From Arthrobacter sp. NtRootA1 (GTDB taxonomy: Bacteria > Actinomycetota > Actinomycetes > Actinomycetales > Micrococcaceae), in NCBI RefSeq assembly GCF_019976975.1, contig NZ_AP024630.1:1674001-1738000 (forward strand): DNA of 64,000 nucleotides, read 5' to 3'. Position numbers and translations under genes: made by a program. The first letter of the stretch is position 1; the number at the start of each line of letters is the position of its first letter. Below the pieces are notes generated by a model that was not told the DNA's origin, did not search any database, and was given only the letters and a program-made list of their open reading frames with translations. Shown here piece after piece: positions 43,719 to 54,183 of this stretch.

Positions 43719-43724
43719 TAGAAT
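43719..43724 (+). promoter_or_regulatory. Candidate -10 box (TAGAAT) for the TPR-HAD-tlyA-nadK-recN block
   Basis: TAGAAT with a TTCGGC at 43695-43700 (18-bp spacer) is the best promoter-like pair between the rRNA terminator and the next gene. It would give a leader of about 110 bases. Confidence 0.4.
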
Positions 43725-43838
43725 TGCATAAGACATACGAGTCGGCAGCCCCGTGCTGCAGACGGCGTGACAACGAAATAAGGGTTATGAGCGACTACGC
43801 ACGCGCCAGTGGTCGGCTCGCAACAGGAGGAATCCACC

Positions 43839-45722
43839 ATGGCTGAGCACAACGGCGGCAATCGCGACGGCAACCGCGGAAACTTTGGCGGGAATCGCGG
43901 TGACCGCGGTTCTTTCCGCCCCAACAACAACTCCGGTGGAGATCCCCGCGGATTCCGTTCCAGGGGGAATCGCGACGGCAACGAGCAGGGTCGTTCCTTC
44001 GGTGGCGATCGTGACCGTAAGCCCTTTGGTGATCGTGGTGACCGTCCGGCCCGTGATGGTGAGCGTCGTCCGTTCAACAATGACCGTGGCGAGCGTAAGC
44101 CGTTCGGCGACCGCCCGCCCCGCGATGGCGAGCGTCGTTCCTTCAGCGGCGATCGTGATCGTAAGCCGTTTGGTGACCGTGGTGATCGTCCGGCCCGTGA
44201 TGGTGAGCGTCGTCCCTTCGGTGGCGATCGTGATCGTAAGCCCTTCGGTGATCGTCCGGCCCGCGATGGTGAGCGTCGTCCCTTCGGTGGCGATCGTAAG
44301 CCCTTTGGTGACCGTGGTGACCGTCCGGCCCGTGATGGTGAGCGTCGTCCGTTCAACAATGACCGTGGTGAGCGTAAGCCGTTCGGTGACCGTCCGGCCC
44401 GTGATGGTGAGCGTCGTCCCTTCAACAATGACCGTGGTGAGCGTAAGCCGTTCGGTGACCGTCCCGAGCGTGGAGGCGAGCGTCGTTCCTTCGGTGGCGA
44501 TCGTGACCGTAAGCCCTTCGGTAGCCGCCCTGAGCGTGGCCCCCGGAACTTTGATGGCCCGCGTCGTGATGGTGATGAGCGTCGTCCCTACAACAGTGAC
44601 CGTGGCGAGCGTAAGCCGTTCGGTGACCGTCCCGAGCGTGGGGGCGGGCGTCGTCCCTTCAACAGTGACCGCGCGAGCTCCTGGGAAGAGCGTCCGGCCC
44701 GGGTTCCCAACGCGAAGGACATTCGCAGCGCCAACCGTCCTGACCGCGAGCGTTCTCCCGAGATCGATGAGGATGTCACGGGTAAGGAACTTGACCGCGC
44801 CACCGGGCATCAGATCAAGACCCTCGAAGAGCAGAGCGCAGGCTGGGTTGCCAAGCACCTGGTCATGGCCGGTCGTCTGATCGACATCGAGCCGGAGTTG
44901 GCCTTCCAGCACGCTTTGGCTGCCAGCCGCAGGGGTGGCCGGCTCTCGGCTGTCCGGGAAGCTGTTGGCTTGACGGCGTACGCTGCCGGTCACTATGGCG
45001 AAGCGCTCCGCGAATTCCGTACGTACCGCCGCATCAGCGGGTCCAACGTTCACCTGCCCGTGATGGCGGACTGCGAGCGTGGCCTTGGCCGCCCGGACCG
45101 TGCACTGGACATGGTCCGCTCTCCCGAAGCGCAGGACCTGGATGCTCCGGGCAAGGTAGAACTGGCGATTGTGGCTTCGGGCGCCCGTGCGGACCTCAAC
45201 CAGCTTGATGCTGCCGTTGCCGAACTTGAGATCCCGCAGCTGGACATTAACCGTGCGTTCTCCTACAGCCCCCGCCTGTTCCGTGCGTATGCGGAAGCAT
45301 TGACGGCTGTGGGTCGCACTGAGGAAGCCGAAAAGTGGGCTCGTCAGGCAGTGGTTGCCGAGAATGCCTTGGGTGTTGGCGACTTCGCCGAGCCGGAAAT
45401 TCTTGACCTCGGCTGGGACGAGCAGGAAGAAGCAGCAGCTGCGCGCAAGCCGCGTTTCGAGAAGCGCGGCGAGGATTCCGACGTCGTTAGGTCCGAAAGC
45501 GAATCGGTGATCGCTGAGGCTGCTGCCGCAGATGCCGAACACGACGTTGACATTGATGATGTCGAGTCGGATTACTTCGAGTCTGACGACGCCGAATCGG
45601 ACATCGATTCAGCAGAAGAGGCTGACGAAGCCGAAGCAGAAGAAACAGAGGAAGAGCCGGACGAATCCGTTTCCCACGCGGAACCCGCCGAGGAACAGGG
45701 CACTGACTCCCAGCATGGCTGA
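43839..45722 (+). CDS. Arg/Gly/Asp-repeat protein with TPR domain and acidic tail
   Basis: This 627-residue protein has three parts. Residues 1-285 are low complexity and strongly basic: Asn/Gly/Arg at first, then repeats of the type KPFGDRPARDGERRPF. KPFG occurs nine times, alternating with GGDRD or NNDRGE linkers. Residues about 320-530 are helical repeats of TPR character (GWVAKHLVMAGRLIDIEPEL, AAGHYGEALREFRTYRRIS, AYAEALTAVGRTEEAEKWAR). Residues 535-627 are very acidic. The ATG at 43839 follows AGGAGG; the frame opens slightly upstream. It sits where the TPR protein Rv1691 lies in mycobacteria. The Arg-rich repeats suggest RNA or ribosome binding, which is inference only. Confidence 0.87.
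   Translation: MAEHNGGNRDGNRGNFGGNRGDRGSFRPNNNSGGDPRGFRSRGNRDGNEQGRSFGGDRDRKPFGDRGDRPARDGERRPFNNDRGERKPFGDRPPRDGERRSFSGDRDRKPFGDRGDRPARDGERRPFGGDRDRKPFGDRPARDGERRPFGGDRKPFGDRGDRPARDGERRPFNNDRGERKPFGDRPARDGERRPFNNDRGERKPFGDRPERGGERRSFGGDRDRKPFGSRPERGPRNFDGPRRDGDERRPYNSDRGERKPFGDRPERGGGRRPFNSDRASSWEERPARVPNAKDIRSANRPDRERSPEIDEDVTGKELDRATGHQIKTLEEQSAGWVAKHLVMAGRLIDIEPELAFQHALAASRRGGRLSAVREAVGLTAYAAGHYGEALREFRTYRRISGSNVHLPVMADCERGLGRPDRALDMVRSPEAQDLDAPGKVELAIVASGARADLNQLDAAVAELEIPQLDINRAFSYSPRLFRAYAEALTAVGRTEEAEKWARQAVVAENALGVGDFAEPEILDLGWDEQEEAAAARKPRFEKRGEDSDVVRSESESVIAEAAAADAEHDVDIDDVESDYFESDDAESDIDSAEEADEAEAEETEEEPDESVSHAEPAEEQGTDSQHG
44005..44680 (+). repeat. Coding tandem repeats (KPFG...DGERRPF units)
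   Basis: Near-identical DNA blocks of roughly 60-85 bases built from CGTAAGCC, TTCGGTGACCGTCC and GATGGTGAGCGTCGTCC recur inside the gene. Third-position changes between copies are mostly silent, so the peptide is selected more than the DNA. Such repeats can expand or contract by slippage. Confidence 0.8.
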
Positions 45723-46701
45723 TTCACTCATTTCCTCCTTTGACGCTGTACTTTCCGATCTTGATGGTGTGGTTTATGCAGGTCCCCATGCCATTCCCGG
45801 GGCTGTGGAGTCGCTGCAGCGACTGGAGACAGTAGGCGTCGGGTTGGGTTACGTGACGAACAATGCCTCGCGTACTCCCGCCCAGGTTGCCGCACATTTG
45901 CGGGAACTTGGTGCGCCCGCGGAGGATCACCAGGTGGTCAGCTCGTCGCAGGCTGCGGGGGAGTTGCTTGCTTCCATGCTGCCTGCGGGGGCTCCCGTGC
46001 TTATCACTGGCAGTGCGGCGTTGGCCCACGAGATCGAACTCGTGGGCCTCAAGCCCGTGCACAGTGCAGCGGAGTCGCCGGTGGCTGTTGTGCAGGGCTT
46101 CAACCCGGAGATCGGCTGGAAGGACCTCGCTGAGGCCTCCTATGTTGTTGCCGGTGGCGCCCAATGGTTCGCGACCAACACGGATATGTCCATCCCGCAG
46201 GCACGCGGTATGGCTCCTGGCAACGGTACTCTCGTCGCCGCAGTTGCGGCCGCAACGGGCAAGACGCCGTTGGTGGCCGGGAAACCCGAAGCACCGTTGT
46301 TCCACGCTGCTGCCAAGCGGCTGAACTCCGCTCGCCCTTTGGTGGTGGGGGACCGTTTGGACACGGACATCCTGGGCGGCAATCGGGCGGGTTTTGCGAC
46401 GGCGGCGGTACTCACCGGCGTCGATACCGCGCTAACGATTCTGGCAGCACGGACGGAAGAGCGTCCCGATTACCTGTTGGCCGATCTGGGTGATCTTTAC
46501 AATCCTTACCCGGAAATCGTCAGCGACGCCGGCACCTACCGTTGCGGTGCAGCATCAGCAATTGCTGAGGACGGCAAGGTCACGCTCACGGGGCACAAGG
46601 ATGACCTCGACTCGTGGCGGGCGGCGTGCGCCGCTTGGTGGGCTGCGGTTCCGGACACCGCTGTGCCCCAAGCGCCGGAGCTGGAATGGCGAACTCATTA
46701 G
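45715..46701 (+). CDS. HAD-superfamily IIA phosphatase (NagD-like)
   Basis: This 328-residue hydrolase begins MADSLISSFDAVLSDLDGVV, where the two Asp of DLDG are the nucleophile and acid/base. GLGYVTNNASRTPAQVAAHL is motif II with a C2 cap following, PLVAGKPEAPLFHAA gives motif III, and LVVGDRLDTDILGGNRAG motif IV. It probably dephosphorylates a small sugar or nucleotide phosphate; the mycobacterial counterpart Rv1692 is, as I recall, a glycerol-phosphate phosphatase. It overlaps the TPR gene by eight bases, so the two are co-transcribed. The frame from 45532 runs through the TPR gene and is not the start. Confidence 0.92.
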   Translation: MADSLISSFDAVLSDLDGVVYAGPHAIPGAVESLQRLETVGVGLGYVTNNASRTPAQVAAHLRELGAPAEDHQVVSSSQAAGELLASMLPAGAPVLITGSAALAHEIELVGLKPVHSAAESPVAVVQGFNPEIGWKDLAEASYVVAGGAQWFATNTDMSIPQARGMAPGNGTLVAAVAAATGKTPLVAGKPEAPLFHAAAKRLNSARPLVVGDRLDTDILGGNRAGFATAAVLTGVDTALTILAARTEERPDYLLADLGDLYNPYPEIVSDAGTYRCGAASAIAEDGKVTLTGHKDDLDSWRAACAAWWAAVPDTAVPQAPELEWRTH

Positions 46702-46704
46702 ACT
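46699..46704 (+). promoter_or_regulatory. -10 box (TAGACT) of a leaderless promoter upstream of the small gene and tlyA
   Basis: TAGACT overlaps the end of the HAD gene and ends six bases before the ATG at 46711. It could give a separate transcript for the small gene, tlyA, nadK and recN. Confidence 0.5.
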
Positions 46705-46710
46705 GGTGCG

Positions 46711-46974
46711 ATGACTGAGCCCAACAATGTGACGGAAGCTGAGGCTGAACGGACCGCTGCGCACTGGCCGGAGGCTCTGGATTCCACCGGCGATGCCCCG
46801 GTGGACCGTGCCCTCAGCTTGCTGGAGGCCGTTCATGGCGCTCCGGTGGCCGATCATGCCGGGTTGTACGCAGCAATTCACGATTCCCTCATGGAGGCTC
46901 TGGATGCCGAGCCTGGCCTGCCGACCGCTGCCAACCGGGATACCACTGCCACCCGCCCGGAAGGCGAAAATTAG
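46711..46974 (+). CDS. Small conserved actinobacterial protein of unknown function
   Basis: An 87-residue acidic protein. The central part, DAPVDRALSLLEAVHGAP and DHAGLYAAIHDSLMEALDAE, reads as two amphipathic helices. Both ends are Thr/Ala/Glu-rich. A small gene of unknown function occupies the same place between the HAD phosphatase and tlyA in mycobacteria (Rv1693). The start is supported by the -10 box six bases upstream. tlyA begins three bases after its stop. Nothing in the sequence points to a catalytic role; it may act as a protein-binding helical hairpin. Confidence 0.75.
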   Translation: MTEPNNVTEAEAERTAAHWPEALDSTGDAPVDRALSLLEAVHGAPVADHAGLYAAIHDSLMEALDAEPGLPTAANRDTTATRPEGEN

Positions 46975-46977
46975 CGA

Positions 46978-47790
46978 ATGGCAAGACTTGATCAGGAACT
47001 CGTCGCGCGTGGGCTGGCGAGGTCCCGGACGCATGCTGCCAAGCTCATTAGCGACGGCAAGGTGAGTTCAGGCGGGGTTGTCTTCGCCAAAGCGGCCCAG
47101 CAAGTGGACGCCGGTACAGACTTGGAGGTGCAATCCCACCTTGAGGACATCTACGTGAGCCGCGCCGGGCACAAGCTTGCTGGCGCGCTGGCAGCGTTTC
47201 CGGGGGTCACAGTATCCGGCCGCCGGTGTCTCGACGCCGGAGCCTCCACTGGCGGCTTCACTGATGTGCTGCTCCGGCAAGGAGCCTCGCAAGTGGTGGC
47301 GGTCGACGTCGGGCACGGCCAACTGGTGCCGCCCCTTCGCAATGATCCCCGGGTGGTGGTTCATGAGGGATTGAACGTCAGGTATATGACGCCGGACCAG
47401 ATCGGCGGCACCGTGGCCCTGACCGTTGCCGATCTGTCCTTCATTTCCCTGACGTTGGTTCTGGGCCCGCTTGCTGCCTGCACGGAACCTGGCGGAGACC
47501 TTGTCCTGATGGTCAAGCCGCAGTTTGAAGTCGGCAAAGAGCGGTTGAGCCGCACGGGCGTCGTATCTTCCGAGAATGAACGACGCCGGGCGGTGGCCCA
47601 AGTGGCCCGCGCTGCAGTTGATGCCGGGCTGGAACTTCTTGGCCTGGCGGCAAGTCCACTCCCGGGCCAGGACGGAAATGTTGAGTACTTCCTGTGGATG
47701 AAGCGCAGGATGTCCGCTGTGTTGCCTAAGATCGAAGAGCGGGACGAGGACGTTGCTGCATTGATAAAGAACCTCTGGCCAAACGACTAG
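46978..47790 (+). CDS. tlyA: TlyA-type 16S/23S rRNA 2'-O-methyltransferase
   Basis: This 270-residue enzyme has an N-terminal S4 RNA-binding domain (1-60, MARLDQELVARGLARSRTHA) and an FtsJ-like methylase domain. The SAM site is CLDAGASTGGFTDVLLRQGA, and VADLSFISLTLVL and LMVKPQFEVGKERL carry the catalytic Asp and Lys. In mycobacteria TlyA methylates both subunits at capreomycin/viomycin sites, and its loss gives resistance; the same target here is inferred. It lies 13 bases before nadK. Confidence 0.94.
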   Translation: MARLDQELVARGLARSRTHAAKLISDGKVSSGGVVFAKAAQQVDAGTDLEVQSHLEDIYVSRAGHKLAGALAAFPGVTVSGRRCLDAGASTGGFTDVLLRQGASQVVAVDVGHGQLVPPLRNDPRVVVHEGLNVRYMTPDQIGGTVALTVADLSFISLTLVLGPLAACTEPGGDLVLMVKPQFEVGKERLSRTGVVSSENERRRAVAQVARAAVDAGLELLGLAASPLPGQDGNVEYFLWMKRRMSAVLPKIEERDEDVAALIKNLWPND

Positions 47791-47803
47791 AAAGCAGAAC
47801 CCG

Positions 47804-48880
47804 ATGAGCAGGCATGTACTTGTCCTTGCCCACACAGGGCGGGAGGAATCGCTCCGGGCGGCGTGGGATGCCTGTACGCAGCTGCACTCGTCGGGCCTGG
47901 TTCCGGTCCTCCAGAAGTCAGAATTGGCAGATGTCGAGCGCTTCTTTGGTGCCGTTGATACCCCCATTGAGATCCTCCATGACGACGTGAGTTTGGAAGA
48001 CGTGGAATTGGTGATGGTTCTGGGTGGCGATGGAACCATCCTGCGCGCGGCGGAACTGGTCCGGGAGGTGGACGTTCCCTTGCTGGGCGTCAACCTGGGC
48101 CACGTGGGCTTCCTTGCAGAGAGCGAACGTGCTGACCTGGCCCAGACGGTCGAGTGGATCGCGAGCCGCCAGTACACCGTTGAAGAGCGCATGACCATCG
48201 ATGTCCAGGTGTGGATCAAGGGCCAGAAGATCTGGCATACCTGGGCGTTGAACGAGGCCGCTATCGAGAAAGCCAACCGGGAACGGATGCTCGAAGTCGT
48301 TACCGAGGTGGATGAACGCCCGCTGACGTCGTTCGGCTGTGATGGCGTGGTCCTTGCGACGCCAACGGGATCAACTGCGTACGCGTTTTCGTCTGGTGGG
48401 CCGGTGGTGTGGCCTGAAGTGGAAGCGCTCGTCATTGTGCCGATCAGCGCCCATGCCCTTTTTGCCAAACCCTTGGTGGTGTCTCCGCGATCGAAGCTGG
48501 CCGTGGAAATCATGAACCGGACCGATGCCTTAGGAGTCCTTTGGTGTGATGGCAGGCGTTCCGTCGACTTGCCTCCGGGAGCACGTGTCGAGGTGACCCG
48601 CTCAGCCACGCCTGTACGCCTGGCACGGACGCACAGGACTCCTTTCTCAGCACGGCTTGTGCGCAAGTTCCAGCTCCCCATCCACGGCTGGCGGGGTCCG
48701 GCTCCCCGGTCAGGGGAAGTCCACACCGGCCCCATCCCCGTGATCCGAACCCTTTCACCGGCTCCTTTGCCCACTCCCCGGGAGGCGGGCGGTCCCGCGG
48801 ACACCAGCGGCCCCGGCAACGCTGAAACATCCCTGAACCCGGGGCACGGTGAGCCATCCGACCCCACGAATGCGAAGTGA
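47804..48880 (+). CDS. nadK: NAD kinase
   Basis: This 358-residue kinase makes NADP from NAD. Signatures are VMVLGGDGTILRAAELV (GGDGT at 74-78), NLGHVGFLAES, ALNEAAIEKA and FGCDGVVLATPTGSTAYAFS. The conserved enzyme ends near residue 300; about 55 further residues, rich in Pro, Gly and Thr, form a tail not needed for the fold. Order with tlyA and recN matches other actinobacteria. The ribosome binding site is weak (GAAAGCAG). Confidence 0.95.
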   Translation: MSRHVLVLAHTGREESLRAAWDACTQLHSSGLVPVLQKSELADVERFFGAVDTPIEILHDDVSLEDVELVMVLGGDGTILRAAELVREVDVPLLGVNLGHVGFLAESERADLAQTVEWIASRQYTVEERMTIDVQVWIKGQKIWHTWALNEAAIEKANRERMLEVVTEVDERPLTSFGCDGVVLATPTGSTAYAFSSGGPVVWPEVEALVIVPISAHALFAKPLVVSPRSKLAVEIMNRTDALGVLWCDGRRSVDLPPGARVEVTRSATPVRLARTHRTPFSARLVRKFQLPIHGWRGPAPRSGEVHTGPIPVIRTLSPAPLPTPREAGGPADTSGPGNAETSLNPGHGEPSDPTNAK

Positions 48881-48883
48881 AGC

Positions 48884-50623
48884 ATGCTTGAAGAACTCCG
48901 AATCCGTGACCTCGGTGTCATTACTGATGCCGCCCTCCCGCTAGGTCCCGGCCTCAGCGTCGTTACCGGTGAAACCGGTGCTGGCAAGACCATGGTGGTG
49001 ACCGCCGTCGGGCTTCTCCTGGGTGCCCGTTCGGATGCGGGTGCCGTCCGGAGCGGCGCCAAATCTGCCTCCGCGGAGGCCGTCTTGAAGCTCGATCCAG
49101 GCCACAGCGCAGTGGAGCGGGCCAAGGAGGCCGGCGGTGAGGCGGAGGAGTTCGACGGCGTCGCTGAACTCCTGCTGGCCCGCACCGTTGGTGCCGATGG
49201 CCGCAGCCGGGCTTACGTTGGGGGACGGGCGGCACCGGTGGGGGTTCTGGCCGAACTTGGCGAGAGCCTGGTAGTGGTGCATGGCCAGTCGGACCAGATC
49301 CGGCTGAAAAGCGCTACCGCACAGCGACACGCCCTGGATCGCTTCGCTGGTGCACCGCTGGCCAAGGGCCTGGAGGAGTACCAGGGCCTGTACAACCACT
49401 GGAAGTCCATTCAGGCGGAACTGGAGACCCTTCGCAGCGAAGCGCGGGAACGGCTTCGTGAGGCGGAGTCGCTGGACGCGGCGCTCAAAGAGATCGATGA
49501 CGTGGATCCCCAGCCTGGTGAGGATGAGACCCTCAAAGCTGAAGCCGTGAAGCTTGCAAATGTTGAGGAACTCCGGCTGGCGGCCGCGGCTGCACATGAG
49601 TCGCTCATCGCAGAGGAATTCGGGGATGCCGGTGATGCCACATCGATGGTGGATGCCGCCAAGCGGACGCTGGAGCATGTTGCAGAACATGATGAGGCGT
49701 TGGGGGCCGCTGCTGCACGCCTTGCCGAAGTTGGCTTCCTGCTGAACGATATCGCCGCTGACTTGTCCAGCTACCAAGCCGCATTGGACACCGAAGGCCC
49801 GGAGCGGCTCTCTGAAATCGAGGCACGCCGCGCGGCCTTGGCCAAACTGATCCGCAAGTACGCCCCCAGCATCGATGAAGTGCTGGAGTGGGCGGCCACG
49901 GCCCGTGTGCGTTTGGACGAACTGCAGGACGATTCAAGCCGCATCGAGTCCTTGGATGCCGAGGTAGCTTCGGCCGAAGCTACCCTGCGCAAGCAAGCCG
50001 CAGCGATCAGCAAGGCCCGGCTCAAGGCGGCCAAGGACCTCTCGGCCCGCGTGAGTGCGGAGTTGAAGGCATTGGCCATGGCGGATGCCACGTTGATCAT
50101 CCAAATCGAGGACAGCGGATCGCTTGGCCCCTGGGGAACGGACGAGATCGCCTTCCTCCTTCAGCCACACTCCGGCGCTCCGGCGCGCCCACTGGGCAAG
50201 GGAGCCTCCGGCGGTGAACTCTCAAGGGTGATGCTTGCCATCGAGGTAGTCCTCGCTGCGGTGGATCCTGTGCCGACATTCGTCTTTGACGAGGTGGACG
50301 CCGGAGTCGGCGGACGGGCTGCCGTCGAGATCGGGCGCCGGCTGGCCATGTTGGCCCGCCACGTCCAGGTCCTCGTTGTGACGCACCTGCCACAGGTTGC
50401 CGCCTTCGCTGACCAGCACATCCGGGTTACCAAAACCTCAGTTCGGGGCGCCGACGGAAAAACGTCCACCGGATTCACCTCCAGCGATGTGCAACTGCTG
50501 GACGACGACGAGCGCGTGAAGGAGCTTGCGCGTATGTTGGCCGGGCAGGAAGACTCAGAATCTGCCCAGGCGCACGCGCAGGAATTGTTGGACGACGCGA
50601 AATTGCTTCCCCAGAAGGCCTAG
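48884..50623 (+). CDS. recN: DNA repair protein RecN
   Basis: This 579-residue SMC-like ATPase helps bring broken DNA ends together. Walker A is VVTGETGAGKTMVVTA (29-36 core). A long helical region follows (about 150-380) with heptad character, including LAEVGFLLNDIAADLSSYQ. The ABC signature is GKGASGGELSRVMLAIEV and Walker B is TFVFDEVDAGVGGRAAVEIG. The frame starts three bases after nadK. I see no SOS box directly upstream, so it is probably expressed with nadK. Confidence 0.96.
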   Translation: MLEELRIRDLGVITDAALPLGPGLSVVTGETGAGKTMVVTAVGLLLGARSDAGAVRSGAKSASAEAVLKLDPGHSAVERAKEAGGEAEEFDGVAELLLARTVGADGRSRAYVGGRAAPVGVLAELGESLVVVHGQSDQIRLKSATAQRHALDRFAGAPLAKGLEEYQGLYNHWKSIQAELETLRSEARERLREAESLDAALKEIDDVDPQPGEDETLKAEAVKLANVEELRLAAAAAHESLIAEEFGDAGDATSMVDAAKRTLEHVAEHDEALGAAAARLAEVGFLLNDIAADLSSYQAALDTEGPERLSEIEARRAALAKLIRKYAPSIDEVLEWAATARVRLDELQDDSSRIESLDAEVASAEATLRKQAAAISKARLKAAKDLSARVSAELKALAMADATLIIQIEDSGSLGPWGTDEIAFLLQPHSGAPARPLGKGASGGELSRVMLAIEVVLAAVDPVPTFVFDEVDAGVGGRAAVEIGRRLAMLARHVQVLVVTHLPQVAAFADQHIRVTKTSVRGADGKTSTGFTSSDVQLLDDDERVKELARMLAGQEDSESAQAHAQELLDDAKLLPQKA

Positions 50624-50766
50624 GAATTTCCGGCCAGACGGCTGGCGCCGGACTGCGACCACTATCACATCCGTGCACTTGGCCCCGCCCGGCTCTTGAT
50701 TGCAGGCATGGTATTGGGCAACCATTGACCATTTGGGGAATCCGGACGGACGCTTGGAAGGCGTAA

Positions 50767-52515
<1,749 letters not shown>

Positions 52516-52550
52516 CAGGTAAAACGCAAGCACTAACGAAGGACGGCGCG

Positions 52551-53213
52551 ATGCCCGGCATTTCTGAAACCCCCAGCACCTCAAGGCAGGTTTCGGATAT
52601 GCCGAGCCCGCGCCGTCTTTTGTCCACCAGCAAGGTCTACGAAGGCCGTATCTGGGATGTGGTCAGCGACGCCTTCCAGCTCAGCGAGGACACGGACACC
52701 CTGGTCCGGGACTACATCGACCACCCGGGGGCGGTGGCCGTGCTGCCGATGAACGTTGACGGGGAAATCCTGCTCCTGAAGCAGTACAGGCACCCCGTTG
52801 GTATGGATCTCTGGGAAATCCCGGCCGGCTTGTTGGACGTTCAGGGCGAGGAGTTCGTGGCCGGCGCCGCCAGGGAGCTCGCCGAGGAAGCTGATCTTGT
52901 TGCGGCCACGTGGAATGTCCTGGTGGACTTCTTCAACTCTCCGGGATCCTCCAGCGAGGCTGTTCGGATTTATCTGGCTCGTGGATTGAGCGCTGTTCCC
53001 GAGGCTGACCTGCATGTCCGCACGGACGAAGAGTCAGAAATTGAGTTCCACTGGATTCCGCTCGACGATGCCGTGAAAGCCGTCCTTGAAGGGCGCCTGC
53101 ACAATCCGTCCGCGGTCCTGGGAATCCTTGCGGCCGCCGCCGCGAAGGCCGATGGCTTTTCCAGCCTGCGGCCCGCCGACGCGCCGTGGCCCGCGCACCC
53201 GAGCCAGCGCTGA
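52551..53213 (+). CDS. Nudix hydrolase, ADP-ribose pyrophosphatase type
   Basis: This 220-residue protein's Nudix box is [20 protein letters not shown] followed by EADL (about 100-122). It is preceded by [19 protein letters not shown], the arrangement of ADP-ribose pyrophosphatases, and followed by [20 protein letters not shown]. It probably hydrolyses ADP-ribose or a related sugar nucleotide. The same neighbour (Rv1700) lies between pyrG and the xer recombinase in mycobacteria. A proximal ATG in frame at 52599 (MPSPRRLLS) is an alternative start. Confidence 0.9.
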   Translation: MPGISETPSTSRQVSDMPSPRRLLSTSKVYEGRIWDVVSDAFQLSEDTDTLVRDYIDHPGAVAVLPMNVDGEILLLKQYRHPVGMDLWEIPAGLLDVQGEEFVAGAARELAEEADLVAATWNVLVDFFNSPGSSSEAVRIYLARGLSAVPEADLHVRTDEESEIEFHWIPLDDAVKAVLEGRLHNPSAVLGILAAAAAKADGFSSLRPADAPWPAHPSQR

Positions 53214-53215
53214 GA

Positions 53216-54175
53216 ATGGCCGAGGCCGCAACCCGTACTGCCAACCGCATCGATCGCGGAGTTACGGACTACCTCCAGCACGTGGGGGTGGAACGCGGCT
53301 TGGCCGCCAACACCTTGGCTGCCTATCGTCGTGACCTTGCCCGTTATTCGAACTTCCTGGCTGGCCAAGGCGTGAAACGGCCCGGAGACATCACTCGGCA
53401 TCATGTCACCGCCTTTGCCCAAGCCTTGTCCGACGGTTCCGATGGCGCTGCGGCCCTCGGCGTCCGCTCCGCCGCCAGGACCATTGTGGCCGTTCGCGGA
53501 CTTCATAAGTTTTGGGCCCTTGAAGGAACCACGACGTCGGATCCCGCCAGTGATGTCCACCCGCCGATGCCGGGCAAACGGCTTCCGAAAGCCATCAGCG
53601 TTGGTGAAGTAACGCGGATCCTAGAAGCTGCGGGTTCGGACTCGGCGACGGGGCTGAGGGACCGGGCGTTGCTTGAATTTCTCTACTCCACCGGTGCGCG
53701 CATCAGCGAGGCCGTAGGGCTGGACGTCGACGACGTATCCCTGGAGCACGCCGGCGGCGAACCTGCAATAGTCAGGCTCTTCGGCAAAGGTTCCAAGGAG
53801 CGGTTGGTTCCTTTGGGCTCTTACGGTGCACGCGCCGTCGGAGCCTATGTGGTCCGCGGAAGGCCGCTGCTGGCATCCAAGGGCAAGGGCACTCCCGCCT
53901 TGTTCCTGAACGCCCGTGGCGGCAGGATCAGCAGGCAAAGTGCCTGGACAATCCTCAAAGCTGCTGCAGAGAAGGCAAACATCACCAAGGATGTATCACC
54001 CCACACCTTGCGGCACTCTTTTGCCACGCATCTTCTGGAAGGCGGGGCGGACGTACGCGTAGTCCAGGAGCTGTTGGGGCACGCATCGGTTACCACCACC
54101 CAGGTCTACACTTTGGTCACCGCCGATACCTTGCGGGAAGTTTACGCTGCTGCCCATCCCCGGGCGCTCGGCTGA
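53216..54175 (+). CDS. xerD: Site-specific tyrosine recombinase XerD
   Basis: This 319-residue recombinase works with XerC at dif to resolve chromosome dimers. Residues 10-105 are the SAM-like DNA-binding domain ([20 protein letters not shown]). The catalytic domain shows the first Arg in [31 protein letters not shown], a His in [15 protein letters not shown] and the Tyr nucleophile in that same segment. The ATG at 53216 lies two bases after the Nudix stop. The gene is chromosomal and not associated with an integrated element here. Confidence 0.95.
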   Translation: MAEAATRTANRIDRGVTDYLQHVGVERGLAANTLAAYRRDLARYSNFLAGQGVKRPGDITRHHVTAFAQALSDGSDGAAALGVRSAARTIVAVRGLHKFWALEGTTTSDPASDVHPPMPGKRLPKAISVGEVTRILEAAGSDSATGLRDRALLEFLYSTGARISEAVGLDVDDVSLEHAGGEPAIVRLFGKGSKERLVPLGSYGARAVGAYVVRGRPLLASKGKGTPALFLNARGGRISRQSAWTILKAAAEKANITKDVSPHTLRHSFATHLLEGGADVRVVQELLGHASVTTTQVYTLVTADTLREVYAAAHPRALG

Positions 54176-54183
54176 CGTTGCCG

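Noticed and set aside
43785..45542. 585-codon open frame on the minus strand opposite the repeat TPR gene
   Set aside because: It is rich in Thr, Val, Ile and Arg in a pattern dictated by the repeats of the plus-strand gene; the plus frame has a ribosome binding site, recognisable domains and silent third-position changes.
47068..49185. 705-codon minus-strand frame opposite tlyA, nadK and recN
   Set aside because: It is an antisense open frame typical of high-GC DNA; the plus strand carries three well-defined genes.
53216..54175. Integrase of a mobile element
   Set aside because: It sits in the conserved pyrG-Nudix-xerD order, with no flanking att repeats, tRNA or phage genes.
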